DNA from: JBBIMP01 sp037444305
Lineage (GTDB): Bacteria; Acidobacteriota; UBA6911
Direction of reading: 5' to 3'
NCBI GenBank assembly: GCA_037444305.1
Contig: JBBIMP010000085.1
Coordinates: forward strand, 1-9,109
DNA: 9,109 nucleotides
Shown: positions 1 to 6,674 of the stretch, in pieces
Numbering within the stretch: the stretch's first letter is position 1
Layout of the letters: each line of letters starts with the position of its first letter
Made by a program: the position numbers and the translations under genes
The notes under the pieces: generated by a model
The model's database searches: none
What the model was told of the DNA's origin: nothing
Seen by the model: only the letters and a program-made list of their open reading frames with translations

Positions 1-39
1 TTTCACCAGAACGCGATCGTGCAAAGGTCTGACTTTCAT
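1..39 (-). CDS. groES: Co-chaperonin GroES (Cpn10), N-terminal fragment cut by the window edge
   Basis: Read on the minus strand, the first 39 bases give MKVRPLHDRVLVK, which is the highly conserved N-terminus of the GroES family. GroES is the 10-kDa heptameric lid that caps the GroEL folding chamber in the cytoplasm; family members are about 95-100 residues, so only the first 13 codons are here. The ATG (complement of 37-39) is preceded by an AGGAG ribosome binding site (complement of 49-53) nine bases upstream, which fixes the start. groEL would be expected just beyond the left edge, but that is inference. The gene points the same way as the phosphomannomutase behind it but has about 170 bp and a candidate promoter of its own. 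The fragment is short, yet the match is characteristic. Confidence 0.88.
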   Translation of the reverse strand, partial: MKVRPLHDRVLVK

Positions 40-149
40 GGATTTCCTCTCCTTTCAACAATGGGAATGAGTCCCGCAAAGCTATATTCTGCTTTTCTTT
101 ACCGGAGGCAGTCCAAGCTTCCGGCGCCCGCGGCAAACGGGTGCGTGGA

Positions 150-177
150 AATATAAGGCTGATTTTTTCAATGTCAA
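150..177 (-). promoter_or_regulatory. Candidate sigma70 promoter for groES
   Basis: On the minus strand a TTGACA -35 box (complement of 172-177) is followed after 16 bases by a TATATT -10 box (complement of 150-155). This would give a leader of roughly 100 nt before the groES start. No CIRCE operator (GCACTC-N9-GAGTGC type) is visible in the leader, so HrcA control is not supported here. The spacing and match are good, but no transcription data are available. Confidence 0.45.
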
Positions 178-188
178 ACGCGCCCGGG

Positions 189-208
189 AAAAAAAGATGG
201 CGCGGCCC
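189..208 (-). terminator. Weak candidate terminator after phosphomannomutase
   Basis: On the minus strand, just after the phosphomannomutase stop codon, a GC-rich stretch (GGGCCGCGCC, complement of 199-208) lies three bases before a run of seven T (complement of 189-195). The possible stem is only about three base pairs (GGC/GCC), so this is a weak intrinsic terminator at best. Confidence 0.22.
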
Positions 209-209
209 T

Positions 210-1562
210 TCAGGCTGGAATCAGGGCGGCGGCGCTGTTCTCCACCTCGCCCCGGATTTCATCCAGGCGCTCGGGGCTGGAGGCCTCAAAGCGCAGCACC
301 AGCACCGGCTGGGTGTTGGAGGCCCGCACGAGCCCCCAGCCGCCGTCGAAGAGAATCCGGGCGCCGTCGATGTCGATGACCTCATGAGTCTTCTTGTATT
401 TTTCAGTCAGCGCGCGCACCACATCGAACTTGGCCTCGTCGGGGCAATCCAGGCGGATTTCGGGCGTAAAGTGGGTCCGTGGAAGACCGGCCAGCAAGCT
501 GGACAGCGGACCCTCGTGGTGGGAGAGAATCTCCAGCAGGCGGGCGCCGGCATAGACGGCATCGTCGTAGCCGAAATACCTGTCTGCAAAGAACATGTGG
601 CCGCTCATCTCGCCCGCCAGGACCGCTCCGGTTTCCTGCATCCGTGCTTTGATCAGGGAGTGACCGACCTTGGACATGACCGGATTGCCGCCGTGGCGGC
701 GGATGTCGTCGAACAGGGTCTGGGAACACTTTACCTCGCCGATAAAGGAGGCTCCCGGCAGGTTCTTCAGGATGGCGCGGGAGAAAATCACCATCAACTG
801 GTCCCCCCAGATGATGCGCCCGGCTTCGTCGATCACTCCGATCCTGTCGCCGTCGCCGTCGAAGGCAATAGCCAGGTCGGCCTTTTGTTCGCGCACGGTC
901 TGGATGGCCGCTTCCATGTTTTCGACCACCGTCGGGTCGGGGTGGTGGTTGGGAAACCGCGGATCCGGCTCGCAGAAGAGCTCGGTCACCTGGCAGCCGA
1001 GCGCCTGGTAAATGGGGGCCGCAACGAATCCGCCCATGCCGTTTCCGCCGTCCACGACCACCCTGAGTTTCCGCCTGCCGAGTTTCACATCGGAGAGGAT
1101 CCTGCTCGAGTAGCGAAGCACCACCTCGCGTTCCTTGGAGGCTCCGGCGCCGGAAGCGAAACTGCCGGCGAGAGCGATGTCCCGCAGCTCGCGGATGCGG
1201 GGGCCGTAGATGGTGGTTTTGCCCAGGCAGATCTTGAACCCGTTGTTGTCGGGGGGATTATGGCTGCCCGTGATCATGACTCCCGCGTCGACCTTCTCAT
1301 TGAAGAGCGTGAAGTAAAGGACCGGCGTGGGGATCATGCCGACATCCAGGACATCGCAGCCGGTCTGGGTGAGGCCGCGCACCAGCAGGTCGCGGAACCG
1401 GGGGGAACTCTCGCGGGCGTCGCGGCCGAGGCTGACACGGCGGGCGCCGTTTGCCAAGTAGAAGGTGCCCAGGGCACGAGCAAGAGTGTGCACGGTTTCG
1501 TCGGTCAGGTCGCTGCCGACCACGCCGCGGACGTCGTATTCCCGAAAGATGTGAGGGTTCAT
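210..1562 (-). CDS. Phosphomannomutase/phosphoglucomutase (alpha-D-phosphohexomutase family)
   Basis: This cytoplasmic enzyme interconverts 6-phospho and 1-phospho sugars (mannose or glucose), feeding GDP-mannose or UDP-glucose for surface polysaccharide synthesis. The 450-residue protein has all the family hallmarks: N-terminal FREYDVRG at 7-14, the phosphoserine loop MITGSHNPPDNNGFK with catalytic Ser100, the Mg-binding loop DGDGDR at 235-240, the sugar-specificity loop GEMSGH at 317-322, and the C-terminal phosphate-binding RASNTQP at 413-419. GEMSGH is the form seen in dual-specificity PMM/PGM enzymes (AlgC/ManB type) rather than glucosamine mutases. Length is normal for the family (about 450-465). 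I chose the ATG at 1562 over an in-frame start 22 codons upstream because family homology begins at MNPHIFREYDVRG and AGGCAGG lies just before it. The gene is monocistronic-looking and divergent from the kinase operon. Substrate preference cannot be decided from sequence. Confidence 0.95.
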   Translation of the reverse strand: MNPHIFREYDVRGVVGSDLTDETVHTLARALGTFYLANGARRVSLGRDARESSPRFRDLLVRGLTQTGCDVLDVGMIPTPVLYFTLFNEKVDAGVMITGSHNPPDNNGFKICLGKTTIYGPRIRELRDIALAGSFASGAGASKEREVVLRYSSRILSDVKLGRRKLRVVVDGGNGMGGFVAAPIYQALGCQVTELFCEPDPRFPNHHPDPTVVENMEAAIQTVREQKADLAIAFDGDGDRIGVIDEAGRIIWGDQLMVIFSRAILKNLPGASFIGEVKCSQTLFDDIRRHGGNPVMSKVGHSLIKARMQETGAVLAGEMSGHMFFADRYFGYDDAVYAGARLLEILSHHEGPLSSLLAGLPRTHFTPEIRLDCPDEAKFDVVRALTEKYKKTHEVIDIDGARILFDGGWGLVRASNTQPVLVLRFEASSPERLDEIRGEVENSAAALIPA

Positions 1563-1787
1563 TTGCCTGCCTTTCTGCGGGCCTGCAGCCGCAAGTTGCC
1601 CCCGATTGTAGCAATTTTGGGCAGACAATGGTCATTCTTCCCCAGCCGCCTTGCCGATTGCCCTGGGATTCGCGCTGCCGATGGGCATCTGGTCCACGAA
1701 ATTTCGCGCAAGCAGGATATTGCATGCCCGGATCGGGCCGATAAGTTCCTAAGGCCCACTGTGCAATCCGGGCCCGGAAGGAGCCTT
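1563..1787. promoter_or_regulatory. Divergent intergenic region with palindromes
   Basis: This 225-bp gap between two divergent genes must hold the promoters of both. It contains three perfect or near-perfect palindromes: CGAAATTTCG at 1697-1706, GCCCG-GAT-CGGGC at 1726-1738, and TCCGGGCCCGGA at 1767-1778, the last abutting the kinase ribosome binding site. Any of these could be an operator or an mRNA hairpin. I could not identify a convincing -35/-10 pair for the plus-strand operon; TTGCAT (1720-1725) followed by TAAGTT after about 16 bases is poor. No clear sigma54 GG-N10-GC element was found. Confidence 0.4.
1605..1613 (-). promoter_or_regulatory. Extended -10 promoter candidate for phosphomannomutase
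   Basis: The minus strand reads TGCTACAAT (complement of 1605-1613), an extended -10 element of the TGnTATAAT type with one mismatch. It lies about 40 bp upstream of the phosphomannomutase start. The -35 region is poor, as is usual for extended -10 promoters. This is a motif call only. Confidence 0.33.
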
Positions 1788-3410
1788 GTGTCCAAGGGGA
1801 GCGTTCTGGTTGTCGAAGATGAAAGCCTGGTGGCGGCGTACGCCTCGCGCTGCCTGGAATCGCTCGGATACCGGGTGGCGGGAGTTGCGTCCAACGGGGC
1901 GCAGGCCTTTTCGTGCGCTGAAGAGGCCAAGCCGGATCTGGTTCTCATGGACATCAACCTCGAAGGCGGCATGGACGGCATCGAGGCGGCGAAAAAAATA
2001 CGCTTCGGCCTCAATATCCCGGTTGTCTACGTGACCGGTTCCGCCGACGACACGACCGTGGAAAAGGCGAAGGCGGCGGAACCCCTGGGATATTTGCTGA
2101 AGCCCTATGGACATCGGGATCTGAGTTCCACCATCGAAACCGCCCTCAATCAGTTCCGCGCGCTCCACTCGCGGACCAAAAGGGCCGCTCAGGCCGTTGA
2201 AGAAAAGTACAAGGTATTTTTCGAATGCTCGGCAATCGGCGTCTCACAGTCGACGGTTTCCGGGCAGTTGCTTTCAGCCAATCCCGCCCTGGCCCGCATC
2301 CTCGGCTATGAATCCCCTGAGGAACTGCTCGCCCTGGTAACCGACCTGGGGAGGCAGCTCTATGTAGATTCGGATTTCCGGCGGGCGCTCATGCGGGAGT
2401 TGGATCAAAGGCGGCTGGTGCGGCAGGTGGAGGCCGAGGTGTTCCGCAAGGACGGCAGCCGGATCTGGGTCTCGCTCAACGCGTGTCGCGTGGACGATGG
2501 CACCGGGGAGGAGCCTTACAACCTCTTCGCCGTGGAGGACATCACCGAACGCAGACAGGCCGAACAGGAGCGGCAGATCATGGAGGTGATGCTGCGCCAG
2601 GCGCAGAAACTGGAGGCAGTTGGGCAGCTCGCCGCCGGGATCGCCCACGAAATCAACACGCCGACGCAATACGTCGCGGACAATGTCCGCTTCCTCCAGG
2701 ATGGTTTTGGGGACCTGGGAAAGGTCCTGAAAGTTTACGAGAAAACCCTCGCGGCCTGCAGCATGGGAGAACCCACGCACGAACTTCTGCAGGAACTTCA
2801 GGATGTGGTCAAGGCCGCGGACCTGGAATATCTCGAAGAGGAGATTCCAAAAGCGATCGAGCAGACCCTCGAGGGAGTGGGGCGGGTGTCCACCATCGTG
2901 AGAGCAATGAAGGAATTCTCCCACCCCGGCACAGGCGAAAAGACAATTACGGATATCCACAAGGCCATCGAGAGCACGCTCATCGTCTGCCGGAATGAAT
3001 ACAAGTATGTCGCGGACGTCGTGACCGACTTTGATCCTGCGCTCCCCTCGCTGCGCCTGCTCGCCGGCGACTTCAACCAGGTTATCCTCAACCTTGTCGT
3101 AAACGCGGCCCACGCAATCGTGGACGCGGTCAAAGAGACGCCGGATGCCAGGGGGACGATCTCCATCTCGACCCGCAGGGACGGCAATACGGCCGAAATC
3201 CGTGTCTCGGACACCGGGACGGGAATCCCGGAGGCGGTGCGCAGCCGGATCTTCGACCCGTTCTTCACGACGAAGGAAGTCGGAAAGGGGACCGGCCAAG
3301 GACTCGCGCTGGCGCGCGCGGTCATTGTCGGAAAGCACCAGGGCGAAATCACGTTCGAAACAGAGGCAGGCAAGGGCACGACTTTCGTGGTGCGGCTGCC
3401 GATCGAGTGA
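1788..3410 (+). CDS. Hybrid sensor histidine kinase: receiver - PAS - HisKA - HATPase
   Basis: This 540-residue soluble sensor kinase autophosphorylates a histidine and passes the phosphate to receivers. An N-terminal receiver (about 5-122) has the acidic pair E10/D11, phospho-acceptor Asp55 (LVLMDINL), and conserved Lys105 in LLKPY. A PAS/PAC sensor domain follows (about 138-257, ending EDITERR), then a short coiled linker. The H-box is AAGIAHEINTPTQYVADN with His287. The ATPase domain shows the N box (N435, N439), G1 DTGTGI (475-480), the F box FDPFFTTK (489-496) and the G2 box GKGTGQGLA. There is no transmembrane segment, so the input is probably cytoplasmic and unknown. The GTG start at 1788 has AAGGAG four bases upstream and begins exactly at the receiver fold; upstream in-frame sequence is only antisense of the divergent mutase. 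It is the first gene of a four-gene operon and the likely phosphodonor for the three receivers downstream. Confidence 0.92.
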   Translation: MSKGSVLVVEDESLVAAYASRCLESLGYRVAGVASNGAQAFSCAEEAKPDLVLMDINLEGGMDGIEAAKKIRFGLNIPVVYVTGSADDTTVEKAKAAEPLGYLLKPYGHRDLSSTIETALNQFRALHSRTKRAAQAVEEKYKVFFECSAIGVSQSTVSGQLLSANPALARILGYESPEELLALVTDLGRQLYVDSDFRRALMRELDQRRLVRQVEAEVFRKDGSRIWVSLNACRVDDGTGEEPYNLFAVEDITERRQAEQERQIMEVMLRQAQKLEAVGQLAAGIAHEINTPTQYVADNVRFLQDGFGDLGKVLKVYEKTLAACSMGEPTHELLQELQDVVKAADLEYLEEEIPKAIEQTLEGVGRVSTIVRAMKEFSHPGTGEKTITDIHKAIESTLIVCRNEYKYVADVVTDFDPALPSLRLLAGDFNQVILNLVVNAAHAIVDAVKETPDARGTISISTRRDGNTAEIRVSDTGTGIPEAVRSRIFDPFFTTKEVGKGTGQGLALARAVIVGKHQGEITFETEAGKGTTFVVRLPIE

Positions 3411-3422
3411 GGGGCGCAAAGG

Positions 3423-4637
3423 GTGAAGAAACGAATCCTTTTCGTCGATGATGAGCAGAATATCCTCGACGGTCTGCGGCGCATGCTCAGAAGTCGGCGG
3501 GACGAATGGGATATTGTGTTCGCATCCGGGGCACGCGAAGCACTGGACATGATCAGCCGCGAGCCCGTCGATGTGGTGGTCTCCGATATGCGGATGCCGG
3601 TAATGAATGGCGTGGAGTTTCTGACCGAAGTCATGCGGCGGCATCCCCACATTATCCGGATTATCCTGTCCGGGCATGCGGACAAGGAGTTGATCAAGCG
3701 CTCCACCGGTGTGGCCCACCAATATCTCTCCAAGCCCTGCCAGGCGGCCCTGCTGCTGGAAACGATTACGAAGACCGCCGCAGTGAACGAAACCCTGGCC
3801 GATGATCGACTCAAGCACCTGATCTCCCAACTCGGCACCCTCCCGAGCCTCCCATCCGCCTGTGCGCAGATCGTGGAGGAACTGAAGTCGCCCGAGGCCT
3901 CGATTCGAAGGGTCAGTGCGATAATCTCCCGGGACCCGGGCATGACGGCCAAGATCCTCCAGGTGGTCAACTCGGCCTTTTTCGGCATCCGCCGGACGAT
4001 TACCAGCCCCGCCGAGGCTGCCACCTACCTGGGCCTGGAGACCATTCAGTCGCTTGTTCTCTCCGTGCAGGTTTTTTCGGCCTTCGATTCCACCATGGTT
4101 TCGAGGCTTTCCATGGAAACCATCTGGTCGCACTCGCTGCAGACAGGCCGCCTGGCCAAGCGCATTGCGCAGCTGGAAGATGCACCTAAGCAGGTGACCG
4201 AGGCCGCTTTTACAGCAGGATTACTGCACGATGTCGGCATCCTGGTGCTGGCCTCCTGCATACCCCAGAGCTATGAGGAGGTGATGGCGCGTGCCGAACA
4301 GCAGGGTGCGTCTTTGTGCGTGGTGGAGAGGGAATTTCTCGGCGCGTCGCATGAAGAGGTGGGGGCGTATTTGCTGGGGCTATGGGCCCTTCCCGAGGAC
4401 ATTGTGGAGACGGCTGCGTTTCACCACAGGCCTCGCATCCGCCCCGCGGCCCCGTTCAATGTGCTCACCGCGGTGCATGCCGCGGCGGCGCTGAACGCCG
4501 AGGCCCGCGGCGGCCGCGGGGCGCACACGCGGCCGGGACTCGACATGGAGTACTTTGGGGAATCTTTCCTGATGAAGCGTCTCGAGACCTGGCGGTCTGA
4601 CATTCTGGCACACGCCGGAACCGGAGGGAGTGCCTGA
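3423..4637 (+). CDS. Response regulator with HDOD output domain
   Basis: This is a 404-residue cytoplasmic response regulator. The receiver (about 3-120) contains D9/D10, phospho-acceptor Asp55 in VVSDMRMP, and Lys104 in YLSKPC. From about 134 to 335 lies an HDOD domain, an HD-superfamily relative thought to act through protein contacts. Its marks are LPSLPSACAQI (140-150), ISRDPGMTAKILQVVNSAFFG (168-188), GLLHDVG (266-272) and the AAFHHRP segment (331-337). The remaining C-terminus, including a short Gly/Arg-rich stretch near 362-372, is not recognised. HDOD proteins generally have no proven phosphohydrolase activity. The GTG start is 12 nt after the kinase stop, with GAGGGG as ribosome binding site, so the two are co-transcribed. 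The 3' end overlaps the next gene by one base. Signal input is most likely phosphorylation by the upstream kinase. Confidence 0.9.
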   Translation: MKKRILFVDDEQNILDGLRRMLRSRRDEWDIVFASGAREALDMISREPVDVVVSDMRMPVMNGVEFLTEVMRRHPHIIRIILSGHADKELIKRSTGVAHQYLSKPCQAALLLETITKTAAVNETLADDRLKHLISQLGTLPSLPSACAQIVEELKSPEASIRRVSAIISRDPGMTAKILQVVNSAFFGIRRTITSPAEAATYLGLETIQSLVLSVQVFSAFDSTMVSRLSMETIWSHSLQTGRLAKRIAQLEDAPKQVTEAAFTAGLLHDVGILVLASCIPQSYEEVMARAEQQGASLCVVEREFLGASHEEVGAYLLGLWALPEDIVETAAFHHRPRIRPAAPFNVLTAVHAAAALNAEARGGRGAHTRPGLDMEYFGESFLMKRLETWRSDILAHAGTGGSA

Positions 4638-5848
4638 TGGATGCCAGGATTCTCTGCGTGGACGACGACCGGAATGTGCTTTCGGCCTACCAGCGGCACC
4701 TGCGCAAGGACTTCCGGATCGAGGCCGCGCTGGGACCGGAGGAGGGGCTGGAAGCCGTTGAGAAAACGGGCCCCTACGCGGTCGTGGTCTCCGACCTCAA
4801 GATGCCGGGGATGAACGGCATCGAGTTTCTCTCCAGGGTGAAGGAGATCGCCCCGGATACCGTCCGCATCATGCTCACCGGGTTCGCGGATATGGGCTCG
4901 GCGATCGAAGCGGTGAACCAGGGCAACATCTTCCGCTTCCTGTCCAAACCCTGCCCGCCGGCCGCCATGTCACAGGCCCTGAACGAGGGCGTCCGCCAGT
5001 ACCGCCTCGTCACCGCCGAACATGAACTCCTGGAGAAGACTCTCAGGGGCAGCATTGCGGTTCTCACGGAGATCCTGTCCCTGGCCGATCCGCAGTCGTT
5101 CGGCCGGGGCCGGAAGCTGGCAGAGGAGGTGCGCGGCCTCGCGGGCATCCTCGAAGTGCCGGCCCCGTGGGAGCTGGAGATGGCGGCCATGCTTTCGCAG
5201 GTCGGCTATGTGGCGATCCCGCAGGCGATCATCATCAAGGAGCTATCGGGCGGAGGGCTCAACGAGCCGGAGCGGGACATGCTGCGACGCGTGCCGGAGA
5301 TCGGACATAACCTGCTGAACCGGATTCCCCGGCTGGAGCCCGTGGCCCGGGCCGTGCTCTACCAGCAGAAAAATTACGACGGGACGGGCTTTCCGGAGGA
5401 CCCGGTCGCCGGCGAGCGGATCCCGCTGGTGGCCCGGATCCTGCGGATCCTGGCGGACAAGGTCGCGCTCCAATCCGAGGGGAAATCCAAGGCCGCAGTC
5501 CGCAGCGCTCTCAGGGATCGCACAGGATCCTATGACCCGGCAATCCTCGAGGCGGTCTTCTCGTCCATGGACCGCCCGGCGAGGTTCATCGAGGCTGAAC
5601 GGCGGATCCTGAGCCTGCCCGTTCGCGAGCTTGAGGTGGGGCAGATTCTGGCGTCCGATGTCGTGACCCGCGGCGGATCGCTCCTCATCGCCTCGGGCCA
5701 CGGGATCTCCGAAACGGTGCTGGAGCGCATCCGGAACTTCGCCCGGGTCACGGGAATCATGGAACCCATCCGCGTGGAGGTGCTCGAACCGCTCGGGCCG
5801 CCGCCCGGGAGCATCGCCGCAAACCCACTCCTTGAAAGACAGGTGTAG
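4637..5848 (+). CDS. Response regulator with degenerate HD-GYP (RpfG-like) domain
   Basis: This 403-residue protein has an N-terminal receiver (about 3-120): D9/D10/D11, phospho-acceptor Asp53 (VVSDLKMP) and Lys104 in FLSKPC. Residues about 130-310 align by eye with the HD-GYP fold of RpfG-type cyclic-di-GMP phosphodiesterases. However, the metal-binding positions are lost. The HD pair is Ser187-Gln188 in MLSQVGYVAIP, the usual HPEIG is VPEIG (219-223), and the usual HHExxDGxGYP is YQQKNYDGTGFP (242-253). It should therefore be catalytically dead but may still bind ligand or partners. Residues about 327-383 (LPVRELEVGQILASDV, then GGSLLIASGHGIS) form the extra segment often found beside such domains. 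The ATG overlaps the preceding stop (TGATG), and GGAGGGAG lies just upstream, implying translational coupling to the HDOD gene. Confidence 0.88.
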   Translation: MDARILCVDDDRNVLSAYQRHLRKDFRIEAALGPEEGLEAVEKTGPYAVVVSDLKMPGMNGIEFLSRVKEIAPDTVRIMLTGFADMGSAIEAVNQGNIFRFLSKPCPPAAMSQALNEGVRQYRLVTAEHELLEKTLRGSIAVLTEILSLADPQSFGRGRKLAEEVRGLAGILEVPAPWELEMAAMLSQVGYVAIPQAIIIKELSGGGLNEPERDMLRRVPEIGHNLLNRIPRLEPVARAVLYQQKNYDGTGFPEDPVAGERIPLVARILRILADKVALQSEGKSKAAVRSALRDRTGSYDPAILEAVFSSMDRPARFIEAERRILSLPVRELEVGQILASDVVTRGGSLLIASGHGISETVLERIRNFARVTGIMEPIRVEVLEPLGPPPGSIAANPLLERQV

Positions 5849-5852
5849 CATC

Positions 5853-6413
5853 GTGAAATGGACGGTTCTTCTCGTCGATGACGATCAAAACCTCCTGGAA
5901 GGGCTCGTCCGCGCCCTGCGCCGGGAACCCTGGCAGCTGCTGAAGGCCAACTCCGCGGCCGAAGCGCTCGCGATTCTGGCGACCAAACCGGTGGACGCGG
6001 TGGTGTCGGATCAGGAAATGCCGGGGAGGAGCGGGACGGCCTTGCTGGCGGAAGTCCGTGAACGCTATCCGGAGACCATACGGTTCATGCTCACCGGCAA
6101 GGCGACGCTCGAAAGCGCGGTCCAGGCCATCAATGACGGCGGGATAGCGCGATTCTTCATGAAGCCCTGCAACCCCACCGACCTGGCGGCATCGATCCGG
6201 CAGGGCCTTCAGCAAAAGGAACTGTACGATGCGGCCCGGAAGCTGCTCAGGCAGGGAAAGAACCAGGCGGCGCTGCTGAAGAAGCTGGAAGAGGAGTACC
6301 CCCAGATATCGCAGGTCGAGCGCGATGATGACGGCGCGATTGTGCTCGAGGATTTCGGCGGGGATTTCGACCAGCTGATCGGCGAGATTTACGCTCACCT
6401 CGGGGAGGAGTAG
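5853..6413 (+). CDS. Small response regulator with charged C-terminal tail
   Basis: This 186-residue protein has one receiver domain (about 2-120) with D9/D10/D11, phospho-acceptor Asp53 (VVSDQEMP), Thr81 and Lys104 in FFMKPC. After it comes a helix-forming, Lys/Leu/Glu-rich stretch (about 121-150) and an acidic tail (155-186, containing RDDDGAIVLEDFGGDFDQ). No known output domain is present, so it may be a phosphate shuttle or a protein-contact regulator. Its receiver resembles those of the two preceding genes (RFMLTG, AIN-G-I-RF, KPC), suggesting shared ancestry. I chose the GTG at 5853, four bases after the upstream stop and nine after AGACAGG. An in-frame TTG at 5832 would overlap the previous gene by 17 nt and is less likely. 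It is the last gene of the operon and is followed by a large inverted repeat. Confidence 0.85.
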   Translation: MKWTVLLVDDDQNLLEGLVRALRREPWQLLKANSAAEALAILATKPVDAVVSDQEMPGRSGTALLAEVRERYPETIRFMLTGKATLESAVQAINDGGIARFFMKPCNPTDLAASIRQGLQQKELYDAARKLLRQGKNQAALLKKLEEEYPQISQVERDDDGAIVLEDFGGDFDQLIGEIYAHLGEE

Positions 6414-6416
6414 CGG

Positions 6417-6506
6417 AAAAAACTCACCACAAAGACACAAAGGGCACAAAGATACACGGAGAATTATTTTCTGTCTTTCTTTGTGCCCTTTGTGTCTTTG
6501 TGGTGA
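6417..6506 (-). terminator. Intrinsic terminator for tRNA-Ser (minus strand)
   Basis: Read on the minus strand, the 29-bp stem of the inverted repeat is followed, after one G, by a run of six T (complement of 6417-6422), 28 bases beyond the encoded CCA of tRNA-Ser. This has the form of a rho-independent terminator with an unusually long stem. In the plus direction the hairpin is followed by AAAATG rather than T-rich sequence, so for the signalling operon it would act only as a 3' stabilising hairpin or weak stop. Confidence 0.55.
6424..6506. repeat. 29-bp perfect inverted repeat with 25-nt loop
   Basis: Positions 6424-6452 and 6478-6506 are exact reverse complements. Each arm is a 29-base A/C-rich (or G/T-rich) sequence built from the unit CACAAAG repeated with small changes. 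From general familiarity, palindromes of this CACCACAAAGACACAAAGG type occur dispersed between genes in several environmental phyla, but I cannot confirm copies elsewhere in this genome. It separates the signalling operon (plus) from the convergent tRNA gene (minus). Confidence 0.85.
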
Positions 6507-6534
6507 AAATGCAGGTCGAGTCTGAAAGGAGGGC

Positions 6535-6624
6535 TGGCGGAGGAAGTAGGATTCGAACCCACGAGGGAGTTGCCCCCCTAACGGTTTTCAAGACCGCCGC
6601 CTTCAACCACTCGGCCATTCCTCC
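6535..6624 (-). tRNA. tRNA-Ser (anticodon UGA)
   Basis: The minus strand folds into a complete 90-nt class II tRNA including an encoded CCA (complement of 6535-6537). The acceptor stem GGAGGAA/TTCCTCC, D stem GCC/GGC, anticodon stem GCGGT/ACCGT with loop CTTGAAA, long variable arm with stem GGGG-like/CTCCC, and T arm GTGGG-TTCGAAT-CCTAC are all intact. The anticodon TGA is the complement of 6588-6590 and reads UCA and related serine codons. The long variable arm agrees with serine. Its promoter overlaps the end of the neighbouring integrase gene, and a strong terminator-like hairpin follows. Confidence 0.96.
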
Positions 6625-6646
6625 GCGGTCGTAAATAGCAGACAGC

Positions 6647-6674
6647 ATTATACTTGCTCTGTTACAATTTGCAA
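6647..6674 (-). promoter_or_regulatory. sigma70 promoter of tRNA-Ser
   Basis: On the minus strand, TTGCAA (complement of 6669-6674) and a perfect TATAAT (complement of 6647-6652) are separated by 16 bases. The tRNA 5' end lies 22 bases after the -10 box, allowing a short 5' leader for RNase P. The TAA stop of the integrase sits inside TATAAT, so coding sequence and promoter overlap. Confidence 0.6.

Noticed and set aside
40..149. CIRCE operator or riboswitch in the groES leader
   Set aside because: No GCACTC/GAGTGC inverted repeat or conserved riboswitch core could be found in the leader.
141..1787. A long plus-strand open frame continuous with the histidine kinase
   Set aside because: It is antisense to the complete phosphomannomutase and has no domain content; the kinase begins at the GTG at 1788 with its own ribosome binding site.
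2274..4133. A 619-codon minus-strand open frame
   Set aside because: It is a high-GC shadow of the kinase and HDOD genes with no recognisable motifs; the opposite strand has full domain signatures.
6424..6506. CRISPR repeats
   Set aside because: There are only two arms and they are inverted, not direct repeats with spacers; no cas genes are present.
6424..6648. A 74-codon minus-strand frame starting MLSAIYDRGGMAEWLKAAVLK
   Set aside because: This is the well-known false protein obtained by translating tRNA-Ser, continued through the inverted repeat.
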